The position numbers and the translations under genes were made by a program. Positions 11,081 to 22,085 of a DNA stretch of 64,000 bases are shown one piece after another (position 1 is the stretch's first letter; every line of letters starts with the position of its first letter). The notes beneath the pieces were generated by a model, which was not told the origin of the DNA, did no database searches, and saw nothing but the letters and a program-made list of their open reading frames with translations. Source of the DNA: Pyrenochaeta sp. MPI-SDFR-AT-0127 (taxonomy: Eukaryota > Ascomycota > Dothideomycetes > Pleosporales > Cucurbitariaceae); NCBI GenBank assembly GCA_020747015.1, contig JAGTJM010000071.1:62001-126000 (forward strand), written 5' to 3'.

Positions 11081-12102
11081 TCAATCTATCTCGAAACCTC
11101 GAAACCAAGCGTGATCTAAAGCCTGCTGAGCCGAAATACGCCTCGCAGGATCCAGCTGCATCATTTCTGTGACAACCTCCCGAAATGAGTCATCTTTAAC
11201 GTCTTTCCAGCCAGAAAAGGGTCTGTAGGAATGGTAGTCCGCGCCCCGATCATCCCAAAGCATGCCAAGGACCTGGCAACTGAGTTCATTGTCTCCCACG
11301 TGCGTAATAAGCCCATTGAAACTCTCCCGATTTGCAAAATAGGATATCTGGCGTTGGAGGCGAACCATCTCTGGGAGTGCGCCCGCCGCCTCGTGCTGTT
11401 GGGAGTCGGCATCAGGACCAAAGATAATGCGGCCGAGCATGGCGTAGATGCACTGATACTTTTAACGACAAGTGTCTTCGCGATGAAAAGGATAGTAAAT
11501 AGTTACCAACGCCCCGAATGAGAACATGTCGGTTGGTTTGTTGAGTTCGCCTCTGAGGTGACCCTCTGGACTGCGCCAGTTTTGGTTTCCGGGGAGCATC
11601 CCTTTAATGCATCTCCCTTTCGGAAGATATGCGGCGTTTTCAAGGTCTATGATTTGGACCTGTTCAACGTTGATGTCTTGGCCCTCTTGGTGGTACTTGT
11701 ACACCAATATACGCTCATTCGGGATGCTGTCACATGGTAGCCGTATGTAAGGGCTGTCTCCAAGGCGGGGTTTAATTAAATCGTTAAAGTTAGAAAACAT
11801 CGCCTCAGGAATATCTTTTAACACGAATTTCTCGTCTTCAGATCTGCAATGCATTAGTGTAAGCTATTCATAGAGAGTACCCACAGATGCACAAACATCG
11901 CTAGCCACACGCGCCCCAAATGTGCTCTTACTTGGAGTAGCTCCTTGAACTGGTAGAGACGTCCCGATGAGCCAGTCCACTCACTCGCAGATGCCATGCT
12001 GAAGCGCCTTCGAGGAGACGTTAGGGCAACTCTTTTCCAGTTGCGGTTCAACAGAATTTTACGAAAACCGAAAATTAGGATCTCTGGGAGCAGTACCTTC
12101 AT
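11081..12102 (-). CDS. Protein-kinase-like gene lacking the catalytic loop
   Basis: Three exons, 12102-11885, 11843-11507 and 11452-11081, give 308 residues. The introns are 41 and 54 nt; both splices restore kinase sequence. The N-lobe shows a glycine-loop-like LGRVWLA and the strand EKFVLKDI with its lysine. The C-lobe shows IIDLENAA in the DFG position, the APE-like NWRSPEGH, DMFSFGALCIYAMLG and the final LDPARRISAQQALDHAWF. Between VYKY and HQEGQD, however, the segment that normally holds helices D and E and the HRDxKPxN loop is missing. The frame is intact across this point. The product would be catalytically dead. An internal start at 11997 is possible. Homologous fungal proteins I recall carry the missing segment, but I could not align them. 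Confidence 0.75.
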
Positions 12103-13074
12103 AGTTCGGGTTCGCGGTACAATTTATGTTAAGTAGTGGTTGGAGGGCAAGTGTATGCCAAGCGAATGGTAATGTCAACCCAACACCACACCGCTCGAAA
12201 TTCGGACTGGGCAAGGGCGGCAACGTCGTCGCATCAAAGCATTACTATAAATGAGTGCACGGAATGATTGAATTTGAGAGCCAGAATTTAACATGAAGTG
12301 AAGGCTGCTAGTACGCTAGCAGGAGATCGCGGTATAGGGGTGGGGGAACAAGAAGTCCATGTACCATTATGATTGTCATTAGAATACGAACTATGAACAA
12401 AATATCATTCTTCCTATGAGTATCATTAATGCCTAACACACTGTCACCTTGATAGATCGATTTTTAAATAATAGCCGCGAGGTTTCCATGTCTTACCTTC
12501 ATGGCGTCTACATCTGTGCCTTACAATGCGCATTATTACCGAATCACTTGCTGGAGATTTCTGGCACTGATATGGCGCTTTAGGGAATCCAATCCAGTCT
12601 ATCCAACTAGAAAAGCATATAGCTAGGTCTTGTTAATGGCCACAAGATATGACACCTATGATAGCTTTGGACCGTGGATGTGACGATGCTATACTGCTGC
12701 TGGGATATAAATAGGGCTGGTTTGTTAAGTACTCTTAACTTGATACTATAGATAAGAACTTGCAGATTAGACGAAGGGCGGGGAGTAAACTCTGGATATA
12801 TTAAGGAGCAGCAACGCCATCACTATGCTTTACAAGCAACCGTGGGATTTTCATTTCGTATTTCTTCTAGCCGGAAGAGTATCTGAGGACACAGCAGACG
12901 GACCACGAAGAGAGCCATGAACACGTAAGCACTCTGGTATCGATGTGCTCTTTTAGCCGGGACACCCACTCGAATGGTCGAAGTATGGAAAAGGTAGAAA
13001 ATATCCCATGAGCCCAATGCAATCCACGCCGAACCACGCTACCGACACCGACACTGTTCATCATCTGTCGACAT
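12103..13074. other. Intergenic, 970 bp
   Basis: This lies between the kinase-like gene start and the RPL16 stop. It is moderately AT-rich. No coding frame with family features and no RNA gene was seen. Confidence 0.5.
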
Positions 13075-14138
13075 CTAGTATCCGAGGGAAGTGAGCTGCT
13101 CCTGGGTCTTGCCATCAACGTTCGCCGTCTTCTTGGCCTCAGCCAACTGCCTTCGGGAAGCCTTCTTGCGCTCGTAGTATGCGGCACCCTTGACCTTTCT
13201 GCGCTCCTCAAGACTGTGACGCGAATTAGCATGCTGCAAGTAGGCAGTAGAATGGAGGAAACATACCGGGCAACAACATCCTGGTACTTCCAGCCAAACT
13301 CGTGGCCGAGACGGCCGACGGTGCAGTACTTGCGGCCGGGCTTCAGCCTCAGTACCCTCAACGCCTGGGGGACGACAACGCGCTTCTTCTTGTCGTATGG
13401 GGGAGGAATGCCCTCAAAGGTCTTCAAGCGCTCCATGGCGGCGTTACCGCGGGCGGTCTTGTGGGGAATCATGCCGCGGACAGTTCGCCAGAACATCTTG
13501 GAGGGGGCGCGGAAGTGGAAGGGACCTAGTTAGGAGGATTAGCGAGGGGTCATTGATATCGTCAAGTACGCCTTTCGGTCGATGCGTGCGATAAGAGAGG
13601 AGAGACATACCACCACGAGTGGGGTTGTAACGGGTCTGCTTGCGCAGGAAAGCCGAGTACTTTACTGTAATTATATGTCAGTTCTGACTTGGCTACTAAG
13701 AGGGAATTGCGATTCGAAAGCGAGCCGTCGAAGGGCCGACACAATGTGCATTGTCAATCACGTATTCCCAGGAATCTGCGGCCTCCAATTGCACACTGTG
13801 TCGCCCGCTCTTCGCCTCGCTCATTCGTAATTGCTGGGTGTACGTACGCTTCGCGCGGAAGAACTCGCCGGAGATGTTCAAGGCCTCACATCGCACAACG
13901 ACGATCTTCTGGCCGTTGAGCAGCTGCTTGGCGACGGTGCTGGCGAGGCGACCGAGCAAGTGCCCCTTGCCGTCGATGACCTGGTAGTAGAGTCAGCCAG
14001 AGGTCCAGTTGTGCGATATTGTGCGGAATGTCGAGATTGTGGGCCAGCAGCGCCGTGCGGCCAGCAACTGCCAGCTCCAGGAGTATCAGGCTCGTGTAGC
14101 CGGGGCGTACGTACAATGACGGGTTCGAAGGTCGACAT
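13075..14138 (-). CDS. rpl16: 60S ribosomal protein L16 (uL13, L13a)
   Basis: Five minus-strand exons: 14138-14115, 13980-13848, 13664-13611, 13525-13267 and 13213-13075, giving 202 residues, the normal family length. The tiny first exon encodes MSTFEPVI, followed by VIDGKGHLLGRLAS. The third exon supplies LKYSAFLRKQTRYNPTRGG. The fourth carries GPFHFRAPSKMFWRTVRGM and the long IPHKTARG-containing core. The last gives the basic tail ending LTSLGY. All five junctions close in frame with GT-AG borders. The protein belongs to the large ribosomal subunit. The gene is intron-rich at the 5' end, like RPS3. Confidence 0.97.
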
Positions 14139-17100
14139 GGTGCTCGAATCCGGATGTGCTGTGGTTAGTTGTCGTGAGCTGGAGTTCGGTTGTGTGAATT
14201 GCGAATTGAGTAAAATTCGCTACAGTGCGCGCGCTAGTCTGCTTGGAGCTTGGCGCAACATCGCCCATCGAGTCCTCAGTGTCGCGACAACTCTAGCCTC
14301 CATCCCAACACTGCGTCAACCCAGGCTCTTGTGCATGCCCAAAAACTACCATAGTCTTCAAATTCGTACTGGAATGAGACGCTTAAAAGTGCCTGTCAAC
14401 AACAAGAACTTCAGTATGGCAACTCGTTGGCCTGGCCAGGAATGAGGAATCGTGGACAGTGTACAGCTTATATTTTCTCGCGCTTTCTCAAAAATTAGGC
14501 CTGCAGGCGACCGCTCCCTGATTTTACCTCTTGCTGTGAGTGTAGGCTCTCACGATAGCCTTGTTCTGTGTCTGAGTCGAGGATAGGACAACCCCGACTG
14601 GACCCGTTGTTAACCATGACCACGAGTGGTCACACCTTCAGAGCATCCATCTTCAAATTTCTGTTCATTTCAGCATCTCCTTACGCGCTGATTCCTTTCA
14701 CGACATTATTTGCAGCATCCACATATCGAGTCAGATGCCATATTACCGCCACAACGTGTGAATAGCTCGTGTGCACATTTGTCAACGTGAAGGTATCGTC
14801 CTTTTGCATCCGGCAAGATGCCCTTGAGAACTACCTGCTAATATTAAACTATCATCGATTTCGGTGCTATCTTAGCTACGTCCTCAAACACTCTGACCAA
14901 ATCGCTCCGTGCTTGAATGAGCCCCTTACAGCTTATGACAGGGCTTGGTAGTGCCAGGAACCAACTGAGTCGTGTCGTTAATACCACTCTGGCGGCTGTT
15001 TGCTTCCACTACACGGGGCATATGCGCGTTCCTACTGATGCGGGTCTTCAAAGCCACAGGCGCGTCCGGAATTTCTTCCCGAGACCAAAGTGCTGCCCAC
15101 TTTCGCTCCTCCCATCTCTGGGCTGCGTGGCTGGACTCGTACCCAGAAGCCCAACTCCAGCATTCTGGCAACTCCTGCAGGATGGCCCAACAAGTCAGCT
15201 TCATATTTAACCCCCTTGCCGAGTTGCTTTTTCCTCATCAGCAGGCTAGTGGCGGCCCCCTCTCATTCATTCTCCCCCCAATCGAAACGGATACTCGTTT
15301 CGGAGCTTATAAACATGTGTCGCACCAATTCTCTTTGATTGCCCACTCGACAGCACAGCTCAGCATAGATTCTTGCCTTGACACAGTCGCGTTAGGATCT
15401 TGACCACAGCTCAACTTTTCCAAACCCCAAGATTACATCATGATACTGCCATTGTTTCTACAATGACCCAGCCACACGTTGGCAGTACATCATGGCGTTC
15501 AGAGGCCTCCACACGCCTGATTGGTACTCCCACGCGAAGGTTTTGTCACAGTACAACGTGTAATTATTACATATGAGACATCTCTGCGGAAGCATGCGCC
15601 ACAAATCTTTCCTTTGCACAGCCAGTTCCCAGCTAGCAACGTCTTGGCTGTCATGCACAAAACCTGCGTCGATCCGCACGTTCAACTTAGCTCAAGGGCA
15701 TCTCCAGTATCTCCGCCGGGAGCGGAATTTTTGCGCCACTCCTAAGGAGGCGGCACTTCTGTGCTTGGTCACACAAGCCGCAAACTCCGTTCAGAGGCTA
15801 CCTTGGCGATGTGGCTGGTTAGCGGCTCAGCGTTATACGTATGACCGAACAACGAGCTTTTGGCGTTAGACTTGGGCTTTGCCTGACTCAGGGAATAATG
15901 AACAGCGAGAAACACCAAAAGCTACTTGAGCTATAGATCTCCTTTATTATCTTCTTAGCGAGACAGCGTATCGTGAGCACGACTAACCGGAAGCGCAGGA
16001 GTGGTCCGAATGCGACCGTATGGATGCTGCTCGAAGAACACAGCAAGCGCCAAGGGGCCTCGGTATGACACAAGGCTCCATCCTGCATGTGTGGGACGAT
16101 TGAAGATGCATATGACATAAGTTCGCATAGGCCCAAGTCATTGTTATTGCGACTGCCACCAAGTGGGCAGTCATCTGGTGCTAACCGATCCTCCAAGACT
16201 TTGCCCTGGCTGCCCTCGCAGAACACCAAGATGAAGCGACGGCATGACGAACATTCCAGGATCAGAGAATGCCACAAATGTGAAGTATATCCAGAGGATG
16301 CATTGACTCCTTGCATCCAATACTGCCTTTTACTAATCCGGTACACCGAGAGTATTGGGAGGAAACTGAAGCGGGAAAATGGACCCACAGCGTATTTCAA
16401 AGGCTCCGGTGATATCACAACGACCCAGAGCGGTCAGACTGCAGATTGTCGGGCATGTCTCGTCAAACCTCACGTCTTGTCGCTGGCTGGGCATATCCAC
16501 AAGCTGACCACGTTATCAGCGCAGCTTTTCTTCTCAGAACAGTACCAAGGCATGGCACGTTTGTGCGACGACGTTTAAACCTCGGAAAGCGACCAACCGC
16601 ATGAGGTCAAGAGTCACCAGCCCCAATCAAGCCACGCTGTCACCTTTGTGACGATTTTATCCGGCGCTAAAGTAATCGCACGAGAGGCTGGTGCAGCAAG
16701 GGTGCAGGCCATCGGAACTCGCTTTTCATCACACCCCGAATGAGCCCACGCCTGGGGGAGGAATTATTAGTCCTTGGCCACATGACGGCGTCTTTTTTAT
16801 CCTCGAAGCGAACGGGCACGCTTCCCGAATGCAAGTCGCTGATCTCTGCTCTACCCAGTAGCTTTAGAGCGCACGAGGAAGCACACAAAGACACAAGCTG
16901 TAATCGAACCGCGGATCAGGCCACCAAATCTGCGCCTTAGCTGGGCAAGCAGCGTCCTAAACCCTCCGCTTTGCACCAGTGCAGACAACCCCCAAGGATC
17001 AAGGCTCAACCCACTGGTCTCGTAGTGGCGTGGGTGGCGCCTGCGCGAGACCCCTCACCTTTTTCTCGTCCTATGGGCTTTGGCGCCGCCATCAATACCA

Positions 17101-17595
17101 TGACGCCACAGGCTGCGGATAGGCGAATGGCTGTGCTCCGTGACTTGGCGGCTGTGGTGGTGCAGCTCCCGCTGTCTTGTGCTAGACGCATTTGGTGCAG
17201 TTAATGAAGGACGTTGCGAGGAGAGGAGGGGCAGAAGAAAGCGGTCTGATGAGACAAACGAAGCAGCGAAGCACCAAGAGCGATTCAACTCTCAATCTTG
17301 TTTGTCGTGAGCCCTTTTCCATCGCGTAGACTTTGTTGCTTCTGTCGTTACAGCAGTCTGTGAACTTGGCTCAAGCTGTGGGTCAAAAGCGGACTCCTCG
17401 GCGGAAATAACTCGACTCGGTTCCGGTGACCAAGGGCGGGACGATGCCATGGAACAGCGCTAAGACATTCTCCATCAGAATTCAATTCCTTGACCCACCG
17501 CTCCTCCGCCGCTGACTGACCCTGTCGAGCCTATCCACCCGTTTCCTCTTAGGCGCAGCACCCCCCAGCCACAGTCATGTTTCCCAACTGTCGCT
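14139..17595. other. Long gene-free stretch, 3.4 kb
   Basis: This separates the divergent starts of RPL16 and the Zn2Cys6 regulator. Frames up to ~176 codons occur on both strands but lack convincing domains, splice logic or starts. Base composition is not AT-rich, so a decayed RIP-affected repeat is unlikely. The last ~100 bases before 17596 are a CT-rich leader. Such long upstream regions are common for fungal regulators and may include a long 5' UTR or a non-coding transcript. Confidence 0.5.
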
Positions 17596-17624
17596 ATGGC
17601 TTCTCCAGCCCCTACCAAAGCTGA
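17577..17624 (+). promoter_or_regulatory. Overlapping uORF before the Zn2Cys6 regulator
   Basis: An ATG at 17577 opens a 15-residue frame, out of frame with the main start at 17596, and ends in TGA at 17622-17624 inside the main coding region. Ribosomes that start here cannot reinitiate at 17596, so it could damp translation of the regulator. Its effect depends on the transcript 5' end, which is unknown. Confidence 0.5.
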
Positions 17625-20600
17625 AGGTCTTCCAACAGGCTCCGGCCAACCTGGTCAGTATGAGAACTCACAACACGAAGATAGCCCCGAATTCGCCGAG
17701 GAGAATTCGCCGAACAATGAAATCGGCGATGACCAGGCACCAAAGCCTATGCAAAAGCGACGGCGTGTGACACGCGCATGCGATGAGTGTCGTCGTAAGA
17801 AGATCAAGTGCGATGGGAAGCAACCCTGCACTCACTGTACGGTGTACAGTTATGGTATGTTGTCAACGTCTTCAACTCTCTACAAACTTGCGGTGGCGTA
17901 TACTAACAATTTGCTTAGAATGGTACCTACTCAGCCATATCTACTTCACTCTCTTGTATTATAGACTGATTCTTGTTTAGCACATATGATCAGCCCTCGA
18001 ATCGGAGGCGCAATGCCACTCCGCAGTATATCGAGGCTCTTGAAAGCCAATTGAAACGTGCAAAGGCTTTGCTACACGTTGTCTTCCCAACAGTGGACTT
18101 GAACGATCCGAATATTGACGCCCATCTTCAAAGCGGCCTGCTACCGCAGCTACCGTCGGCGACGCCTCGACCGCCGGTGATGCCCGCTGACTCGCATGTG
18201 GCGCAGCATCCAGGTATGACTTCAGCCGAAGAAGCGCCAGACTCTCACCTAGAAGCAATGGTAAAAGCAACTGGCCAGCTGGATTTGGACGAGGAAGGAA
18301 ACTGGGACTACCAAGGTCATTCATCAGGGTTGAGCTTCATGAGAGGACTAAGGCAATTTGGAGATATGTTCCAAATTCCACCTGATCGGTCGCCATCCCT
18401 TAGACACCGGACACTATCTCAAGATCCACCATCTCCAAACTCTTCACAGTCACCTGCTGGATCGTCGGTTGCGCTTTCACCTGGAACTGATCTCCCAAAC
18501 AAGGAGGAGGCCAGGGCACTCTGTGAAAGCGCCATCATCGACGCTGGTGCTATGCTCAGGGTTGTGCACCTACCAACATTCTACAAACAATTGGATCGGA
18601 TCTATGAGGTTCCCCCAGCGAACTATGGCAATGCGGAAAACAGCTTCCTGCCATTACTGTATGCTGTGCTTGCACTTGGCAAGCTGTTTTCCAAAACGGG
18701 CACTGAGCTTGACACAGCTAGCTATGAAACGCTCACGGACGAGGGGTAAGTAAAAGCGTCGACCCTTCTCTGCGTATGACTGAGCTGATATGACATAGGT
18801 TCAAATATTTTAAAGCCTCCCGTCAGCTTCTCGACATCGCGGACTGTAGAGATCTGACTTCGTTGCAAGCAATCATTTTTATGATACAATTCTTGCAGTC
18901 ATCAGCCAAGCTTAGCACCTGCTACGCTTATATAGGAGTTGCCCTACGATCTGCACTACGCATGGGACTACATCGTTCAATCAATGAAAATTTCACACCG
19001 ATCGAAGCCGAAACACGAAAGCGCATATTTTGGGTGATTCGGAGAATGGACACATATGTCGGCGCAATGCTTGGATTACCACGTTTCTTGGAGGACGAAG
19101 ACATTGATCAAGATTGGCCCGTTGAGGTGGACGATGAATTCATTACGGAAACCGAAATTCAGCCTATGCCTGAAGGGAGCATTTCCGTCATGGCTGCTTT
19201 CAACGCCCACACCCGGATCGTGCAAGTGCTAAGCAAAATTTGTAAATATGTATATCCGATCAAAGGCACGCAATCAGGAGGAAAGAATTCAGTGACATAT
19301 ACGGTTGGGTATTCGAAAATTCGTGAGCTTGAGCAGGATCTCGCGCACTGGCTAGATCAACTCCCCGAGGCGCTTAAGCCTGGTGGCGAAGCGTCGCCTA
19401 TCATTATCAGGTAAGTTCTATTTTCGACTTGGGAAACTGGTATACTTACAGTGACACAGAGTTCAACAGCTCCTGCGAATGGCCTTCGGACATGCACAGC
19501 TACTACTTTACCGCCCTTTCTTACACTATGTCTCGCAATCGTATAAGGATAGAACAATTGACCCTAGGGCATTTGCGTGCGCATCTGCCTGTGTCAGCGT
19601 TTCCCGAAACATCATCCACATTTCTACTGAAATGCGGAGGCGGGGTTTGCTCGCTGGAGCATACTGGTTTTCTATGTACACCACTTTCTTCGCCATTGTG
19701 TCAATTCTGTATTTTGTTCTAGAAAACCCAACCAGTCCTACTAGTTTCGAGTTGCTCCGAGACGCAGTGGAGGGTAAAGAAGTGCTAGCATTTTTCGCTA
19801 AGAGAAGCATGGCTGCGGACAGGTGTAGTACTGCGCTTCAGGTAAGCCCCCTCGCAGTATATTGACAAACAAGCCCATACTAATCAACTGAGTAGAGCAT
19901 GTTTGAACGACTTCCTGAATCTATCAGACAAGGCGGAGAGCTCATTGAATCTAAGAAACGCCGACAGGGAAGCTCACCGCAGTCCCTTGCTGCCCGGCCA
20001 AACTTGCTCAAGCACGAGGATTTTATGGGACTACGCCGCGCAAGTACCTTCCCTGAGAGCGTACCTGACGTGAAGCGTACCGCCCATGGCCATCCATTGC
20101 CGATTTCTCAAGCACACCTCGCAAATCTTGGTCTGGATCCAGCATACAGCTCACCAACGCCGTCGAATTCTGACTTCTTCGATGGAATGCCGGGTCTCAC
20201 GCCCACATCATCTAATGCTAGCCTTGCAGGCTTTGGCGTTGGCCCACCACACAATCTACCACAGAGATCCTCATTCCCACCGACACCTTTGGTTAGTTCT
20301 TTCACAGACCCATCGAACATGAACATTCCCATCTCCGATATTTCGACTATGATGTTCCCTTCTGGAGACCCGTTGGCGTATCCAAATCAGCCCATGACCA
20401 CCTTCGAGAACAGGCAACCTCAAGCGTTCGACCGCAACAACTCCCCTGTCCTTGGTGGCGTCCCACATCAAATGTCTGGTGTTGACATTAAGTCACATCC
20501 TGCCATGTACGCTCCTACCAGCATGCCTACCGGACCTAGCAGACGTCTCACGGACAACGAAGTTCAACTTTTTGGTCCTATGCCAATGTATCTTATGCAG

Positions 20601-20810
20601 AATGGACAGCTGCCACGAGGATTTCCATCTCACTCTGGCAGCCCCAATGTGCAGATGCCGGGGCCACATATGCAATTCGACGACCTTCTCAACCAAGACG
20701 AGTGGACTCAATCCTTCATGGATCCTGCTATTGGGCTGAGCAACACAAGGCCAGGGTTTGCAGGCAATCCACAATATGGAAATGGGCCGGGCATGGGAGG
20801 CTGGCGATGA
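17596..20810 (+). CDS. Zn2Cys6 transcription factor with fungal-specific TF domain
   Basis: Six exons: 17596-17854, 17919-17922, 17981-18745, 18799-19410, 19460-19841 and 19896-20810, giving 978 residues. The binuclear cluster lies at residues 62-88 (C62, C65, C72, C78, C81, C88; spacing 2-6-5-2-6). A basic linker and a coiled-coil-like QYIEALESQLKRAKALL follow. The Fungal_trans region covers roughly residues 230-620, including SALRMGLHRS and the RKRIFWVIRRMD motif. The tail is long and Pro/Ser/Gln-rich with MPMYLMQNGQLPRG. The cluster sequence reminds me of COL-26/BglR-type regulators of carbon utilisation, but that is recollection, not a search result. The second exon is a 4-nt micro-exon. 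An overlapping uORF precedes the start. Confidence 0.9.
17919..17922 (+). other. 4-nt micro-exon AATG of the Zn2Cys6 regulator
   Basis: It is flanked by TTGCTTAG on the left and GTACCT on the right. Joining 17854 + AATG + 17981 gives GAA-TGC-ACA-TAT-GAT, that is ECTYD, which places the sixth zinc-binding cysteine at the right spacing. Skipping it shifts the frame and removes that cysteine. Confidence 0.8.
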
Positions 20811-22085
20811 GACAGCATCTCATAGCGATTCATGACGGATCTCTGAGTCTCTAGAAAAAGTGGAAATGGTGTGGTGGCGAAGATCACGGACCAAAAACAA
20901 TACCCGGGTTATCTCCGATATATGAGAGATGACGCGTTCCCGCCAGAGGCGGTCAGCAGCTCGGGACGCCTTCCTTCGCAACAGAACGAGGACGTGTACG
21001 ATGCAACCGGGAAGAATCATGAGTAACGACTGAATTTTCCTTTCACGTTGTTCAAGGCGCAATCATGACATGCTCATGAAAGTACGAGATTGGCTCGACT
21101 TCAAAAGCATGATACCCTAGCTCGGCTGGTGCCGATAAGGCAGGAAGAGTTTTTCATTATAGGTATTCCAGTGTTTTACCTTTCAAACCCGTGTTCTTCT
21201 GTTCGCATCATTCGTCAACGTAATCGTATGTGGCAACTCGAATGCAACTTCGTGTTGTTCATTGTACGGATCTTGATATCCAGGATCACGTTTGGGGCAT
21301 GATGTTTCTAGATTTTTGTTTTTATGATAGACTTCGCTATACCCGGTGCGAGCAGAGCCACGACAATGAGGATGCACTTCATGGCTTGAGCCAAGGAAGA
21401 GGAGGATTACACAGGATAGACAAGGCAGCAAAATTAAAATCAACAGATGGAAGTCAATTTTTAGTAACATCTCTGGCCTTGATCACTCCCCCAAATATTC
21501 AGAGATATCTCGTTTATGATCGTATCTCGCTAAGCAGTCACCGTTCAGATACGACAACGTACCTGCCTATGTGAGTAGCCAAGAAACCACGTCCAAGCAA
21601 CCAAGCACTGCCTAGCAGAAGGCTTTCCACTTACAAAGCCGCAAAAACGCGAGACAAGACAATGTTGTGGAAAAGAGACCACGCGGAACACTGCGGGCGG
21701 AGCGGGGTAAAGTTGAAGGTTCCAAGCCGCCGAGAGCTCCACCGCAGACGCCGAGAATCTGCCAAACTCCGCTATCTAAACAATCGTCATCGGCCAAGCA
21801 GTACGCTATACCGGCCAGGCGTCGATTCCGAGATTCATACCTTGCTTGCCAGTGTTGGCATCCGACGACCTTCTAATCCAGGACATCGGGACTTCTATCT
21901 GACTTCACGCTAACAAAGCCCACGAGCAATGATAGCCGCAATGACGCGCTTCGTCCCCAAACCAAGAAAGCGGGATTTTACAACGAGGCATGTAGATGAA
22001 CGACGTATAAGTATAGTCTGGTCCTCTTCTTCGGAAGAAGATCCGCCATCTCTCACACCTGTGTCGCCTTTCGTGTGTTCTCGCC
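20811..22085. other. Intergenic, 1.27 kb
   Basis: This is the 3' flank of the regulator and the promoter of the next plus-strand gene. No gene-like frame and no repeat was recognised. Confidence 0.5.

Noticed and set aside
14972..15403. 143-codon plus-strand frame in the long spacer
   Set aside because: Composition and sequence do not resemble a protein family; overlapping frames of similar length occur on the other strand.
15855..15923. 9-bp inverted repeat (AGCTTTTGG / CCAAAAGCT) with a ~50-bp loop
   Set aside because: Arms are short enough to arise by chance in a 3.4-kb spacer; no element or terminator context.
15888..16418. 176-codon minus-strand frame in the long spacer
   Set aside because: No recognisable domain, no convincing start, and low-complexity ends; could be reconsidered if transcribed.
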